Positions 1 through 10,356 of a stretch of DNA of 64,000 nucleotides are shown in pieces. The stretch is from Microbacterium sp. USTB-Y (GTDB taxonomy: Bacteria; Actinomycetota; Actinomycetes; Actinomycetales; Microbacteriaceae). The notes beneath the pieces were generated by a model, which did not search any database, was not told the DNA's origin, and worked only from the letters and a program-made list of their open reading frames with translations. A program made the translations under genes and the position numbers. The stretch covers positions 310,001 through 374,000 of the forward strand of contig NZ_JAGMTU010000005.1 in the NCBI RefSeq assembly GCF_023703415.1. Reading direction: 5' to 3'. Numbering within the stretch: the stretch's first letter is position 1; every line of letters begins with the position of its first letter.

Positions 1-39
1 CGTGGTCCCGGGCTCGGCGTGGACGGGCCCGGGAACGAC

Positions 40-73
40 GACGCGGCGCGGGGGAGGACCCCCGCGCCGCGTC
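40..73. terminator. hairpin terminator after the ABC ATPase gene
   Basis: A perfect 15-bp stem (40-54 with 59-73) closes a 4-nt AGGA loop just past the stop codon of the minus-strand ABC ATPase gene. There is no strong T-run, as is common in high-GC actinobacteria. It could act in both directions. Confidence 0.75.
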
Positions 74-87
74 GCGCGATCAGTGGA

Positions 88-1191
<1,104 letters not shown>

Positions 1192-1321
1192 TGTCTTCTC
1201 CTTCACCGGCAGGTACGTGCCGGACGATCCGTAGTGAAAAAGCGACGAGGGTGAACCCGCCGTGGCCCGCCATCGGGCCGGGTTCAGTATGACACGAGAG
1301 CTTCGGCACGGTCCAGTGCTG

Positions 1322-1335
1322 CTGAAGCGCTTTCC
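1322..1335. promoter_or_regulatory. possible LacI-family operator between ugpC and the DsbA-like gene
   Basis: The near-palindrome CTGAAGCGCTTTCC with a central CG resembles LacI/GalR-family sites. It lies in the 282-bp intergenic region (1192-1473) that separates two divergent genes. The call rests on shape alone, and no regulator gene is nearby. Nothing else in this gap is convincing beyond the GAGGA ribosome site of the rightward gene. Confidence 0.3.
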
Positions 1336-1473
1336 GGCGGGACCTCGCAGGGATCGGCCAGTGCTCGTCTGGGCATTTCTCAGCCTGCCTGGCTAGCATC
1401 GAACCCGTGCCGCGCCGCGCCCGTTGGCGGCCGGACATCGGGATGGCCCATCCCCAACGAACCAAGAGGAACG

Positions 1474-2436
1474 ATGTCGAGCGACGAAACGCCGAACGTC
1501 CCCACGCCTTCGCACTCGCGTGCGGCCGTGCGGGAGAAGGCCCAGCAGGTGAACGCCCAGCAGTCCCGCGCCCGGATCATGCGACGCGTGATCCTCGGGC
1601 TCGTCGCCGTCGTGATCGTCGGCGCCGCCGGCGGTGCCGTGGCCTGGGCGGTGGGATCGGCCGTGTCGAAGCCCTCGCTCAGCCCGTCGAACCTGAAGGA
1701 CGACGGCGTCCTCGTGACGAAGGGCGACCTCGCGGCCGCGCGCGCCGCGTCCGCCCCCACCCCGACGCCGACCGTCGCGGGTTCGGCCGACCCGTCCGCC
1801 TCGTCGACGCCGACCCCCGACCCGACCTCCTCCTCCGGCCCGGTCGACATCCACGTGTACGTGGACTACCTCTCCCCGGGCGCCGGCGACTTCGAGCGCG
1901 CCAACGCCAAGCAGCTCGCCACCTGGGTCGACCAGGACGCGGCGACCGTGACCTACCACCCGGTCGCGCTGCTCACCGCCAACTCGAACGGCACCAAGTA
2001 CTCGCTGCGCGCCGCGTCGGCGGCGGCCTGCGTCGCGGCGCGGCAGCCCGACGTGTTCTACGCCTTCAACCACGCGCTGCTCATCGACCAGCCCAAGCAG
2101 GACACGGACGGCAAGAGCGACAAGGACCTGATCCAGCTCGCGGTCGACAGCGGCGTCAAGGACACCTCGGGCATGCAGGGCTGCATCGAGGACAGCACCT
2201 ACGACTCCTGGGTGAAGGATGTCACGCAGCGTGCCGTCGACGGCCCGCTGCCCGGCTCGAAGAAGGCCGCCCTGACCGGCGCGCCGACGATCGTCGTGAA
2301 CGGCCAGGTCTACGCCGGCTCGCTCACCGACGCCGCCGAGTTCAGCCAGTTCGTGCTCTCCGTGGCGAGCGACTCGTACTACGGGACGCCCGGGCCCACC
2401 GTCACGCCGACGCCGAGCCCGACCGCGACGCCCTGA
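1474..2436 (+). CDS. Membrane-anchored DsbA/thioredoxin-fold protein lacking CXXC
   Basis: This 320-residue protein has one N-terminal membrane segment (about 37-60), a Pro/Thr/Ser-rich linker (about 93-122) and a DsbA-like domain (about 124-300), followed by another Pro/Thr tail. The fold is supported by the strand before the active site, the loop with Pro271 in TGAPTIVVNG (the usual cis-Pro position) and overall length. Where family members carry CPxC, this protein has SPGA (134-137), so both catalytic cysteines are absent. Two other cysteines (186, 237) remain and could pair structurally. The domain should lie outside the membrane. Disulfide oxidoreductase activity is unlikely in this form, and a binding or chaperone role is possible. 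The start has GAGGA about 8 nt upstream. Confidence 0.8.
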   Translation: MSSDETPNVPTPSHSRAAVREKAQQVNAQQSRARIMRRVILGLVAVVIVGAAGGAVAWAVGSAVSKPSLSPSNLKDDGVLVTKGDLAAARAASAPTPTPTVAGSADPSASSTPTPDPTSSSGPVDIHVYVDYLSPGAGDFERANAKQLATWVDQDAATVTYHPVALLTANSNGTKYSLRAASAAACVAARQPDVFYAFNHALLIDQPKQDTDGKSDKDLIQLAVDSGVKDTSGMQGCIEDSTYDSWVKDVTQRAVDGPLPGSKKAALTGAPTIVVNGQVYAGSLTDAAEFSQFVLSVASDSYYGTPGPTVTPTPSPTATP

Positions 2437-2505
2437 CGCCACCGGGGCCGGCCGCGGAGCTTGCTACGCTGTGGAGCGGTCGCGCCGCACGGCGACGACC
2501 GTGAC

Positions 2506-2578
2506 GCCTCCTTAGCTCATCTGGTAGAGCAGCGGCCTTGTAAACCGCAGGTGGCCGGTTCGAGTCCGGCAGGAGGCT
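2506..2578 (+). tRNA. tRNA-Thr (anticodon TGT)
   Basis: The cloverleaf closes with acceptor arms GCCTCCT and AGGAGGC, the anticodon loop CTTGTAA gives TGT (Thr, ACA codons), and the T-arm has GGTTCGAGTCC. CCA is not encoded. A TACGCT -10 box lies upstream near 2464. Confidence 0.97.
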
Positions 2579-2599
2579 CCGATCCTCAGGACGGTGCGC

Positions 2600-3232
2600 T
2601 CAGGGCGCCGTCGTCATCGTCGCGGACTGCACCCACCGGGTCGCATCGGCGGACGCGAGCAGTGCGTCGTCCATGAGGGCGCGGGTGGGCTCGCCCTCCA
2701 GCCAGTCGTCCGCGAAGGCGGCGGGGATCAGCACCGGCATCCGATCGTGGATCCCGGCCAGCCGATCGGGTGCGGGCTGCATCACGATCGAGTAGCAGGT
2801 GAACCAGGATCCGTCCTCGGTACGACCCCGCTGGGTGACCGCGGCCATGCCGAACAGGGCGCCGTCCAAGCCGAACTCGTGCCAGGTCTTCGACGGCTTC
2901 TGCATCTCGAACCACCGGGTCGCGGGAACGATCGCGCGGCCGCGCAGACCGCCGGGGCGCTCCTGCAGACGCTCGGAGCGGGTGTTGATCGACGGGAACC
3001 GCGACGGCTTGCCGTCGATCAGGAATCCCCACCACGCCTCCTCGAGCGCTGCTCCGGATGCGGCCGGTACGAGGATCGGATTGAGGTTGCGCAGCAGTCG
3101 CCCGGTCGGACGGACCGCTTCGTCGGCATTGCGCCGCGCCCAGGCGCGGATGCCCTCCATGAGTTCCTCATCGGCCTCCTCGATCAGCTGCTGATCGCTG
3201 AAGCGGGGATCCAGACCGTAGCTCGCGCACAT
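2600..3232 (-). CDS. SRAP-domain protein (YedK/HMCES family abasic-site crosslinker)
   Basis: This 210-residue SOS-response-associated peptidase-like protein is expected to form a DNA-protein crosslink at abasic sites in single-stranded DNA. Cys2, exposed after Met removal, is the crosslinking residue in the family. Asn83/Arg85 (NTRSE), Glu109 and His162 (GIHDRMPV) match the active-site set of E. coli YedK. The start at 3232 puts Cys at position 2, and a TACGCT -10 box ends about 6 nt upstream, suggesting a leaderless transcript. The frame runs open much further upstream, but only this start gives the family N-terminus. It is divergent from the neighbouring permease gene with a 72-bp gap. Confidence 0.92.
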   Translation of the reverse strand: MCASYGLDPRFSDQQLIEEADEELMEGIRAWARRNADEAVRPTGRLLRNLNPILVPAASGAALEEAWWGFLIDGKPSRFPSINTRSERLQERPGGLRGRAIVPATRWFEMQKPSKTWHEFGLDGALFGMAAVTQRGRTEDGSWFTCYSIVMQPAPDRLAGIHDRMPVLIPAAFADDWLEGEPTRALMDDALLASADATRWVQSATMTTAP

Positions 3233-3304
3233 GTCTGGAGCGTAGCGCGGGGCACCGACAAGGGCCGGTCCTGGGCGGATCCGGCCGCGGGTAGGCTCGG
3301 AACG

Positions 3305-4294
3305 GTGACCGCTCCTCCGCCGCTCCCGACTCGCGGTCGCACCGCCCTGGCGCTCGGCGGCGCGGTCGCGATCGGCGCGATGACCGCGATCCAGGCACGG
3401 GTTAACGGCCAGCTCGGGGTGCGGCTCGACAACGGCATCCTCGCGGGCTGGGTCTCGTTCGCCGTCGGCCTGGTGCTGCTGAGCGTCCCCGTGCTGCTCA
3501 GCCGGGCGGGGCGTGCGGCGCTCGCCCGGGTCTGGCGCGGAGTGCGCACCGGGCACGTGCCGTGGTGGATGCTGCTCGGCGGCGCCTGCGGTGCGCTGAC
3601 GGTCTCGACCCAGGGGCTCGTCGCGGGGATCCTCGGCGTCGCACTGTTCACGGTGGGCGTGGTGGCCGGTCAGGCCCTGCACGGCCTGCTGCTCGACCGG
3701 GTCGGATTCGGGCCGGCGGGTGTGGTCGCGATCACCCCGGGACGCCTGATCGGAGGGCTGTTCGCCCTCGTCGCCGTCGGGTTCTCCCTCGGCGGGGACG
3801 TGCTCTCTCGTGCGCCGCTGTGGATGCTGGTGCTGCCCTTCCTCACCGGCGCGGGCATCGCCTTCCAGTCCGCGGTGAACGGGCGGCTGGGGCAGCGGAT
3901 CGCCTCCCCGCTCGGCGCCACCTACATCAGCTTCCTCGGCGGCGTGCTCGTGCTCTCCGTCTCCGTCGGCGTGAGCCTGCTCGTCACCGGCGCGCCCGAG
4001 CCGCTGCCCGCGGCGTTCCCGGGCGACCTGTGGCTGTATCTGGGCGGGCTGCTCGGCGCCGCCTACATCCTGCTCGGGGTCGTCATCGTGGCGCGCACCG
4101 GCGTGCTCCTGATGGGCCTCGGAGCCGTGCTCGGACAGCTCGTGGTCTCGGTGCTGATCGATGCGATCTGGCCGCCCGCCGCGGGGCCGGCGCTGTGGCA
4201 GATCGTCGCCATGGTGCTCGCCGCAGGGCTCTCGGTGCTGATCGCGCTGCCGTGGCGGCGCCGCCCGGTCAGCTCCGCTTCGCGGCCTTCCTGA
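3305..4294 (+). CDS. DMT-superfamily membrane protein, YdcZ/DUF606 type
   Basis: This 329-residue integral membrane protein has about ten hydrophobic segments arranged as two similar halves of five, as in the YdcZ/DUF606 branch of drug/metabolite transporters. The internal duplication shows as repeated 'QARVNGQLG' and 'QSAVNGRLGQ' motifs after the first helix of each half. The GTG start at 3305 follows a TAGGCT -10 box by 7 nt, so the mRNA is probably leaderless. The last 26 bp overlap the convergent nitroreductase gene. The substrate is unknown. Confidence 0.85.
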   Translation: MTAPPPLPTRGRTALALGGAVAIGAMTAIQARVNGQLGVRLDNGILAGWVSFAVGLVLLSVPVLLSRAGRAALARVWRGVRTGHVPWWMLLGGACGALTVSTQGLVAGILGVALFTVGVVAGQALHGLLLDRVGFGPAGVVAITPGRLIGGLFALVAVGFSLGGDVLSRAPLWMLVLPFLTGAGIAFQSAVNGRLGQRIASPLGATYISFLGGVLVLSVSVGVSLLVTGAPEPLPAAFPGDLWLYLGGLLGAAYILLGVVIVARTGVLLMGLGAVLGQLVVSVLIDAIWPPAAGPALWQIVAMVLAAGLSVLIALPWRRRPVSSASRPS

Positions 4295-4976
4295 GCCGTC
4301 GTTCGGCCTTCTTCGCCTTCTTGGCGGCCTTCTGCGCCTTCTCGGCCGCTTTCTTCCGCTTCTTCCCAGCGTTCTTCTTCGGCTTCGTGCCGTGGGGATC
4401 GACCCTGCCGGGATCCGGCGAGGCGTCGTCCGCGTCCGTGCGCTCGGCGGGCATGCGGGAGAGCAGGGACTCGGCGTCGACGGGCTTGCGCCGGCCGGGC
4501 TCCTTGCCGGGCTTCCCGCCGACGTACAGCCATCCGAGCAGTTCCTCCTCCGGACCGAGTCCGTGCGCGCGTGCCACGGCGGCGCTGCGGGTGTATCCGC
4601 CGGTGCGCCAGATGACGCCCCAGCCCGCCTCGTCGAGCAGCAGGCTGAGCACATGCGCGACGCCGGAGGCGACGGCCTCCTGCTCCCAGCGGGGCACCTT
4701 GTGGCTGCCGCGGTAGCTCGCGACGACGGCGATGAGCAGCGATGCGCGCAGCGGCTTGGACGACGGGGACGAGTCGCCCTCGGCCTCGGCGATCGCGGCC
4801 GCCAGCCGGTCCCGGTCCCGGCCGCGCAGCTCGATCAGGCGCCAGGGGCGCAGCGAGGAGTGGTCGGCGACGCGCCCGGCGGCGGCGACGAGCGGGAGCA
4901 GCTGCTCACGGGTCGGCGCCTCGGGCGTCACCTTCGACCACGACTGCCTGCGGGTGACGGCTTCGAGTGCGCTCAT
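4269..4976 (-). CDS. Nitroreductase-family protein with Lys/Ala-rich tail
   Basis: This 235-residue protein has a nitroreductase-like FMN domain (about 1-165; RRQSWSKV near the start, SLRPWRLIEL, and EAGWGVIWRTGG) followed by a linker and a very basic Lys/Ala-rich tail (198-235). The enzyme would reduce nitro or quinone compounds with NAD(P)H. Its ATG overlaps the msrB stop (ATGA), so the two are translated from one mRNA, which suggests redox repair or detoxification. The basic tail is unusual for the family and could bind nucleic acid or a membrane. The 3' end overlaps the convergent permease gene by 26 bp. Confidence 0.82.
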   Translation of the reverse strand: MSALEAVTRRQSWSKVTPEAPTREQLLPLVAAAGRVADHSSLRPWRLIELRGRDRDRLAAAIAEAEGDSSPSSKPLRASLLIAVVASYRGSHKVPRWEQEAVASGVAHVLSLLLDEAGWGVIWRTGGYTRSAAVARAHGLGPEEELLGWLYVGGKPGKEPGRRKPVDAESLLSRMPAERTDADDASPDPGRVDPHGTKPKKNAGKKRKKAAEKAQKAAKKAKKAERRLRKAAKRS

Positions 4977-5389
4977 GCGTCCGCGGCGCCCTCGTCCGGC
5001 TGGAAGGACAGCGCGATCGAGTTCATGCAGTAGCGGTCGCCGGTGGGGGTGCCGAAGCCGTCCGGGAAGACATGGCCCAGGTGCGAACCGCAGGCGGCGC
5101 AGCGCACCTCCGTGCGGACCATCCCGAGGCTGCTGTCCTCGATGAGCTCGACGGCCTCCGGGCGCACCGACTCGTAGAAGCTCGGCCAGCCGCAGCCGGA
5201 GTCGAACTTGGTGCCGCTGCGGAACAGCTCCGCGCCGCAGGCGCCGCAGGTGTAGAGGCCGGCGCGCTGCTCGTCGAGCAGCTCACCCGTCCACGGGCGC
5301 TCCGTCGCCGCCTCGCGCAGCACGGCGTACTGCTGCGGTGCGAGCTCGGCGCGCCATTCGGCGTCGGTCTTGGTCACGCGGTGCGACAT
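4973..5389 (-). CDS. msrB: Peptide-methionine (R)-S-oxide reductase MsrB
   Basis: This 138-residue MsrB repairs the R form of methionine sulfoxide in proteins using thioredoxin. The zinc site is CxxC 48-51 with CxxC 97-100, the catalytic Cys is 121 in RYCMNS, and SGCGWPSF (64-71) carries a possible resolving Cys66. The ATG at 5389 was chosen because GGGAGGAT lies directly upstream; an in-frame ATG at 5413 lacks a good site. It is the first gene of a two-gene operon with the nitroreductase (4-nt overlap). Confidence 0.95.
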   Translation of the reverse strand: MSHRVTKTDAEWRAELAPQQYAVLREAATERPWTGELLDEQRAGLYTCGACGAELFRSGTKFDSGCGWPSFYESVRPEAVELIEDSSLGMVRTEVRCAACGSHLGHVFPDGFGTPTGDRYCMNSIALSFQPDEGAADA

Positions 5390-5495
5390 GGATCCTCCCG
5401 GGGTCGGATCCATTCTCCCGCTTTCTCGGGCGTCGAGGGGCGCAGACCGGGGCGCGCCTCCCGGTGCCAGGAGGGTGCGGACGTAGCCTGAGGGG

Positions 5496-5753
5496 GTGAC
5501 CGAGCTGCTCAGCGACCGCGAGCGCGCGATCCTCGAGTTCGAGGCGCGCCGCCCCGGGCACTCCAGCGCGAAGGAGGAGGCGATCCGCGGCGAGCTGGAG
5601 CTGGCCCCGGCGCGCTACTACCAGCTCCTGGACCGCGTGATCGATTCGGAGCAGGCCCTCGTCGCCGACCCGATGCTCGTTCGCCGGCTGCGCCGGATCC
5701 GCGACGACGCCGCGGCGCGCCGGGCCGACCGCACCGCCCTGTCCGCGGGCTGA
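5496..5753 (+). CDS. DUF3263 family protein
   Basis: This small 85-residue protein matches the actinobacterial DUF3263 family: the conserved opening 'LSDRERAILEFEARR', a Trp-less HTH-like core ('RYYQLLDRVID'), then 'DPMLVRRLRRIRD'. The composition and helix pattern suggest DNA binding, but the function is not established. The GTG start lies 6 nt after a TAGCCT -10 box and also has GAGGGG, so the transcript may be leaderless. It is divergent from msrB and followed by a LytR_C gene in the same direction. Confidence 0.88.
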   Translation: MTELLSDRERAILEFEARRPGHSSAKEEAIRGELELAPARYYQLLDRVIDSEQALVADPMLVRRLRRIRDDAAARRADRTALSAG

Positions 5754-5820
5754 CGGCGCGCCGGGCGGATCCGCCTGTCGTTCATGGAATCCACCGGAAC
5801 GGGCCGGATAACATCGGGGA

Positions 5821-6426
5821 ATGCCTGAATCCGCCCGCGACCGATTCGACGAGATCCCGCACGCGCAGGGCCGCGTCGGCGCCCATCGCGCCGAGAACCC
5901 CGGGATGCGCGGCTGGTTCGTGCTGCTGTGGGCGGCCGTCGCCACGGTCGTGCTCATCGCCGTGGGCATCTTCGCCGCGATGCTGGCCATGGGCAAGATC
6001 AGCTTCGACCAGGGCACGCCGATGCCCAGCGTGTCGCGGACGGCGACCGCGAGCGCCCCGCCGCTCGACAAGACCTACGCGGTGTTCGTCCTCAACGCGA
6101 CCGGCGCGAACGGCCTGGCCGCGGCCACGCGCGACACGATCGTGAACGCGGGCTTCGCCGCGGATGCCGTGGTCGCAGGGGATGCCGACTCGCAGGACTT
6201 CCCGACCTCCACCGTCTACTACAAGACGGCCGCGGACGAGAACGCCGCACGGGCGCTCGCCGACCTCGTCGGGGCGAAGGAGATCGCGCAGAGCGACCGC
6301 TACGGCGACGATGTGGTGCCCGGCCAGAAGCAGCTGACCGTCGTGCTCGGGATGGACCTCGCGAAGAACGCGCCGACCACCGAGCCGACGCCCGCCGACA
6401 CCTCGGGCGACGGCTCCGCGGGCTGA
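5821..6426 (+). CDS. LytR C-terminal-domain membrane protein
   Basis: This 201-residue protein has a cytoplasmic N-terminus, one membrane helix (about 31-56) and an outer LytR_C domain (about 85-180; 'VFVLNATGANGLAA' and 'STVYYKTAADENAAR'). LytR_C domains occur alone or on LytR-CpsA-Psr cell-wall ligases, and a cell-envelope role is inferred. A TAACAT -10 box ends 6 nt before the ATG, so translation is probably leaderless. It precedes the CIRCE-controlled groL but is unlikely to share that promoter. Confidence 0.85.
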   Translation: MPESARDRFDEIPHAQGRVGAHRAENPGMRGWFVLLWAAVATVVLIAVGIFAAMLAMGKISFDQGTPMPSVSRTATASAPPLDKTYAVFVLNATGANGLAAATRDTIVNAGFAADAVVAGDADSQDFPTSTVYYKTAADENAARALADLVGAKEIAQSDRYGDDVVPGQKQLTVVLGMDLAKNAPTTEPTPADTSGDGSAG

Positions 6427-6447
6427 ACGCCGCCGCGTGCGCCGCGG

Positions 6448-6474
6448 CTTGCACTCTCAGGGGGCGAGTGCCAG
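6448..6474 (+). promoter_or_regulatory. CIRCE-like HrcA operator, imperfect upstream copy
   Basis: GCACTC, a 9-nt spacer and GAGTGC reproduce the core of a CIRCE element, with mismatches at the outer positions. It lies 25 bp upstream of a perfect copy, forming the tandem arrangement seen before some actinobacterial groEL genes. Confidence 0.8.
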
Positions 6475-6481
6475 ACTGGGT

Positions 6482-6508
6482 TTAGCACTCTACTGATCTG
6501 AGTGCTAA
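6482..6508 (+). promoter_or_regulatory. CIRCE element (HrcA operator) of groL
   Basis: TTAGCACTC, nine bases and GAGTGCTAA match the CIRCE consensus perfectly. HrcA would bind here and repress groL until heat shock. The element ends 36 nt before the start codon, within the likely 5' UTR. Confidence 0.97.
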
Positions 6509-8164
<1,656 letters not shown>

Positions 8165-8180
8165 GTCCAGACCTCCATCC

Positions 8181-8214
8181 AGAAGGCTCCCGGGATTCAT
8201 CCCGGGGGCCTTCT
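8181..8214 (+). terminator. groL terminator
   Basis: AGAAGGCTCCCGGG pairs with CCCGGGGGCCTTCT across an ATTCAT loop, starting 16 bp after the groL stop. One mismatch/bulge interrupts the stem. The weak T-content downstream fits a high-GC intrinsic terminator, and it may also serve the convergent WXG100 gene. Confidence 0.85.
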
Positions 8215-8229
8215 GCGTCCACGGACGGC

Positions 8230-8517
8230 TCAGCGGAAGAGGGCCATGGAGTCGGTCTCGGCCTGGGCGTAGAACTGCGCCGCAGAGCCGAGCGCCTGCC
8301 CGATCGCCGCGAGCGCCTGCTCCACGTGCGCCTGGGCGCCGCGCCACTGCTCGGCCGCGTCCTGGCAGGCGACCGAGGCCGCGCCGGTCCACGAGGACTG
8401 CAGCTGCGTGAGCTGCGCCATCATGGCCGCGGCGTCGCTCTGCAGCCGTTCGGCGGTGGCGCTCACCGAGAGCCTCGTGGTGGCGACGGCGTCGGTGTCG
8501 ACGGTGAAGACGGACAT
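8230..8517 (-). CDS. WXG100-family protein (ESAT-6-like), orphan
   Basis: This 95-residue all-helical protein has the central turn SWTG (Trp43, WXG motif) and two amphipathic helices. Proteins of this size and motif are substrates of type VII (ESX/Ess) secretion and dimerise as four-helix bundles. AAAGGG lies about 7 nt before the ATG. There is no second WXG100 gene and no EccC/EccB/mycosin gene nearby. The export apparatus would have to be encoded elsewhere, or the protein acts in the cytoplasm. Confidence 0.85.
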   Translation of the reverse strand: MSVFTVDTDAVATTRLSVSATAERLQSDAAAMMAQLTQLQSSWTGAASVACQDAAEQWRGAQAHVEQALAAIGQALGSAAQFYAQAETDSMALFR

Positions 8518-8652
8518 GGGAACCCTTTCGTCGGGGGCATCGGATGCCTCCGACGCTAGGCATCCGCGTGGGCGCCGGGAGCGGGGCTCCCGGAACCGGT
8601 GGGGAGCCCGGGACCCGGGCCGGCTGTGCGGACCGGTCGGGTCCGCATCCGA

Positions 8653-10353
8653 TCAGTGCGACAGGTCGAGCGGCTCGATGGGCTGAGTGTCCTGCAGCAG
8701 ATGCTCGGGGGTCGCGCGCGACGGCGCGAGCGGCAGCGAGACCGTGAACGTCGCGCCTCCGCCCTCGGTCTCCGTGACCTGCACCGAGCCGTTCAGGGCG
8801 CGCACGATCGAGGCCACGATGGCGAGCCCGAGCCCGGCTCCGCCGGTGTCGCGCGTGCGGGACGAGTCGGCCCGCCAGAACCGCTGGAAGATCTGGTCCC
8901 GGATCTGCTCCGGTACGCCCTCGCCGTGGTCGACGATCGAGAACCAGCCCACGCCGCGACGACGGTCCGCCCCGACCACGACCTCGATCGGGGAGTCGCC
9001 GGGGGAGAAGCGGCGGGCATTGCCCAGCAGGTTGGCGATCACCTGGCGCACCTTGTTCTCCTCGCCGAGCACGATCGGCGGAGTGGAGACGGGCGCGACG
9101 ATCGCCTCGGAGAAGTCGATCTCCGGCACCGTGCCGCCCTCGCGCGGTCGGCGGCGCAGGATGGCGGGGATGCGGCCGCGGGTGCTCACGGTGCGCGTCG
9201 GGGGAGCGGGGCGGGTGATCGCGGTGGCCGACGGCTCCGGTTCCGGCTTCTCCGCGGTCATGTCCACCACGGTCACGGTGCGGTCGGGCGCCGCCGCCCG
9301 CAGGTCGAGGGCGGCGTCCTGCGCGAGCGGGCGCAGATCGAGCGGCTCGATCGTGAGCTCCCGCTGCTCGTCCAGACGCGCGAGGGCGAGCAGATCCTCG
9401 ACGAGCACGCCCATCCGCAGCGCCTCCTTCTCGATCCGGTCCATCGCCCGCGCGGTGTCCTCGTCGCCCTTGATCGCCCCCATCCGGTACAGCTCCGCAT
9501 AGCCCCGCACGCTGACCAGCGGGGTGCGCAGCTCATGGCTGGCATCGCCGACGAAGCGGCGCATCTGCTGCACGGAGCGGTCCCGCTGCGCGATCGACGC
9601 GTCCAGGCGGTCGAGCATCGTGTTGATGGCGCCGTTGAGACGGCCGACCTCCGTGGTCGGCTCGAGGTCGGTGAGGCGCTGGCTGAAGTCACCGGCGGCG
9701 ATCGCCATCGCCGTGGACTCGACGCGACCGAGCCGGCGGAAGGTCAGCGTGACCAGGCCGCGCGTGGCGAGGGCGGCGATGATGATCGTGACCAGCGCGA
9801 CCGTCGTGAACACCCCAAAGAACGTCGCGATGATGCGATCGGGCTCGTCCAGCGACAGCGCGACGACCTGGATGAAGGTGATGTTGGAGGTGGGATCCTC
9901 GCGCACGGCGACCGCGGCGCGGAACTCGGATCCGTCTGTGCCGCGCAGCACGATCGGGTCGGTGCGGCCGGCGTCGAGCGTGGCCTGGGCGAGCGTGTAG
10001 GTCGGGGGGAACTCGGGCTTCGAGGCCTTCGGCGCCCCGCCGCCGGAGAACACGAGGGCGCCCTGGGCGTCGTAGACGGCCACGAAGTACTCGGACAGTC
10101 CGAGGCGTTCGTCCTTCAGTGCGGCGCTGAAGCCCGTGCCGTCCGTGCTCGGCGTGATCGTCGCCAGGTCGCTCGTCACGAGCGCGGGGAGCTGGGATTC
10201 GACGTTGTCGATGAGGAGGTTGCGCAGGATCGGCATGGTCCCGATCCCGGTCACCACCAGCCCGAGGGCGAGCACGCCGACGGTGACGCCGGTCACCTTC
10301 GCGCGAAGGCTGATCCGGCGCCACCATCGCGTGATCGCGTCGGTCTCGCCCAT
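8653..10353 (-). CDS. Two-component sensor histidine kinase
   Basis: This 566-residue membrane kinase has a short cytoplasmic start, a first membrane helix (about 17-40), an extracellular sensor region (about 40-175), a second helix (about 177-198), HAMP, and a HisKA domain with H273 in DASHELRTPL as phospho-acceptor. The HATPase_c domain carries N, G1 and G2 boxes (NLLGNARRF, DHGEGVPEQI, GGAGLGLAI). A Pro/Arg-rich insertion of roughly 60 residues lies between the HisKA region and the N box, unlike typical kinases. Its start is 3 nt after the stop of the response-regulator gene, so they form one operon. The signal is unknown; the general type is MprB/TrcS-like. Confidence 0.92.
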   Translation of the reverse strand: MGETDAITRWWRRISLRAKVTGVTVGVLALGLVVTGIGTMPILRNLLIDNVESQLPALVTSDLATITPSTDGTGFSAALKDERLGLSEYFVAVYDAQGALVFSGGGAPKASKPEFPPTYTLAQATLDAGRTDPIVLRGTDGSEFRAAVAVREDPTSNITFIQVVALSLDEPDRIIATFFGVFTTVALVTIIIAALATRGLVTLTFRRLGRVESTAMAIAAGDFSQRLTDLEPTTEVGRLNGAINTMLDRLDASIAQRDRSVQQMRRFVGDASHELRTPLVSVRGYAELYRMGAIKGDEDTARAMDRIEKEALRMGVLVEDLLALARLDEQRELTIEPLDLRPLAQDAALDLRAAAPDRTVTVVDMTAEKPEPEPSATAITRPAPPTRTVSTRGRIPAILRRRPREGGTVPEIDFSEAIVAPVSTPPIVLGEENKVRQVIANLLGNARRFSPGDSPIEVVVGADRRRGVGWFSIVDHGEGVPEQIRDQIFQRFWRADSSRTRDTGGAGLGLAIVASIVRALNGSVQVTETEGGGATFTVSLPLAPSRATPEHLLQDTQPIEPLDLSH

Positions 10354-10356
10354 CCG

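Noticed and set aside
2600..4654. 684-residue extension of the SRAP protein on the minus strand
   Set aside because: The extra N-terminal part is antisense to the permease gene; only the Met-Cys start at 3232 yields the catalytic N-terminal cysteine.
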